A stretch of 7,770 nt of DNA from an uncultured Opitutales bacterium (GTDB lineage Bacteria > Verrucomicrobiota > Verrucomicrobiia > Opitutales > UBA2995): the NCBI GenBank assembly GCA_937920335.1, contig CALGUT010000541.1, positions 1 to 7,770 of the forward strand, in the 5' to 3' direction. This document shows positions 7,270-7,770 of the stretch, one piece after another. The position numbers were made by a program, and so were the translations under genes. The notes beneath the pieces were generated by a model. It saw only the letters and a list, made by a program, of their open reading frames with translations. It was not told the DNA's origin and did no database searches. The stretch's first letter is position 1, and every line of letters starts with the position of its first letter.

Positions 7270-7299
7270 GAAACCGGCAGGCGCCGACTAGCCCGTTTC
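7270..7299 (-). terminator. Imperfect stem-loop in the gap after the isomerase-like gene; possible terminator
   Basis: Arms of 9 bases (7270-7278 and 7291-7299) pair at eight of nine positions around a 12-base loop that contains the palindrome GGCGCC (7280-7285). It sits about 30 bases after the stop of the isomerase-like gene and about 60 bases before the phosphoesterase start on the same strand. It is followed by AT-rich DNA (ATATATT on the minus strand) but lacks a clean T run, so it may instead be a leader structure, a protein site or chance. It is the only notable structure in the 118-base gap 7213-7330. Confidence 0.35.
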
Positions 7300-7330
7300 T
7301 CTAGACCTATTCCCATCGGGTCCGCTGTCT

Positions 7331-7770
7331 TCAATTTGAAAGACAAGTGCTAACACTCTTTAGTCCCAGGAATTTGGAAGCATAAGATAGTGGCTTTTCG
7401 AAATCGCCATAACTCAGGACGAAATGAGTGCAGAGTAAAGTTTCCAATACCACTTGAGAACTTTCTACGTGCAGACGAATCTGCGTATGACAGGCAGGGA
7501 GTTTTGATTTCCGTTCCGTAAGACCTACGTGACAAACGATCTCACCTGCATTAACGCTCAATCGAACAGCAGATGCTGAAACGCCTCCAGGCAACACCAC
7601 TTCAGGAGAGACCCCGCGTCCGCTTTCATGATGCCGCATAAGCCGGAATGACAATTGACTACCACAAGCACAAGTCGGAGCCGTGCAATGGACGAGATCC
7701 AGGGTGTTATCGCTGTGTATGATCGGATTGGCAATCCAGACAAAATCAGCGCCCATGGCTTTCAATAGAA
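7331..7770 (-). CDS. C-terminal part of an L-fucose/L-arabinose isomerase-like protein, 5' end cut by window edge
   Basis: At least 145 residues read from the right edge to a TGA at 7331-7333. The frame remains open to the edge, so the start is probably outside. The layout resembles the C-terminal domain of the FucI-like sugar isomerase fold: a segment ending LVHCTAPT, then RHHESGRGVSPEV, a short beta-rich stretch with SAVRLSVNAGEIV, a conserved-looking cysteine (PACHTQ), and near the end THFVLSYGDFEKPL followed by a helix and LGLKSV. Relatives interconvert aldoses and ketoses, or act as regulators or decarboxylase-like homologues, in the cytoplasm; full length is usually about 400-500 residues. 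The HCTAPTCACG stretch is rich in cysteine and histidine. If complete, it would have to start at ATG 7756 or TTG 7765, which would leave no catalytic N-terminal domains. Assignment rests on remembered family patterns and is moderate. Confidence 0.6.
   Translation of the reverse strand, partial: LLKAMGADFVWIANPIIHSDNTLDLVHCTAPTCACGSQLSFRLMRHHESGRGVSPEVVLPGGVSASAVRLSVNAGEIVCHVGLTERKSKLPACHTQIRLHVESSQVVLETLLCTHFVLSYGDFEKPLSYASKFLGLKSVSTCLSN

Noticed and set aside
1..7770. Mobile element, defence system, CRISPR or RNA gene
   Set aside because: No transposase, integrase, nuclease, direct repeat array, tRNA or rRNA-like sequence was found, and gaps between genes are too short to hide one except 7213-7330, where only the stem-loop is seen.

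Overview
The window reads as a chromosomal stretch of a free-living, probably marine, member of the PVC superphylum, most likely Verrucomicrobiota (Opitutae-like). The main evidence is the gene at 1832-4603. It has the architecture typical of Planctomycetota and Verrucomicrobiota: a 'membrane-bound dehydrogenase' beta-propeller, a helical repeat region and a C-terminal single-haem CxxCH domain. The neighbours (a sulfatase, an exported amidohydrolase, a phytanoyl-CoA-dioxygenase-like enzyme, a DUF1080 protein and a sugar-isomerase-like protein) are families heavily expanded in that group. The lineage is inferred from gene content only; there is no rRNA or marker gene here.

Layout, left to right. 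A sulfatase on the minus strand (1-874) is cut by the left edge, so its C-terminal part is missing. A Tat-exported amidohydrolase (884-1822, minus) sits directly upstream of it and forms a two-gene unit. Only 9 bases away and pointing the other way is the large exported cytochrome-type dehydrogenase-like protein (1832-4603, plus). A cytoplasmic PhyH-type oxygenase (4627-5520, minus) converges on it. Next come a DUF1080 lipoprotein (5594-6289, plus), a calcineurin-like phosphoesterase with a Tat-like lipoprotein signal (6307-7212, minus), and the C-terminal part of a protein resembling L-fucose/L-arabinose isomerases (7331-7770, minus), cut by the right edge. Coding density is very high. The longest non-coding gap is 118 bases (7213-7330), and it holds an imperfect stem-loop. 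No tRNA, rRNA, insertion sequence, CRISPR array or phage gene was seen.

How the genes may work together. Five of the six complete or 5'-complete genes carry export signals, and several families belong to carbohydrate handling: sulfate removal (sulfatase), possible oxidation of a sugar with electrons passed to haem (propeller-cytochrome), cleavage of 3-keto-glycosides (DUF1080) and ketose/aldose isomerisation (FucI-like). This fits an envelope-located system for breaking down sulfated or unusual glycans. The link is inferred from neighbourhood; the genes alternate in strand and are clearly not one operon.

I found no convincing new defence, mobile or RNA system. The observations most worth following are the three substituted active-site positions in the sulfatase, the back-to-back starts of the amidohydrolase and the cytochrome protein, and the combination of a haem-bearing dehydrogenase-like protein with a 3-keto-glycoside hydrolase-like lipoprotein.
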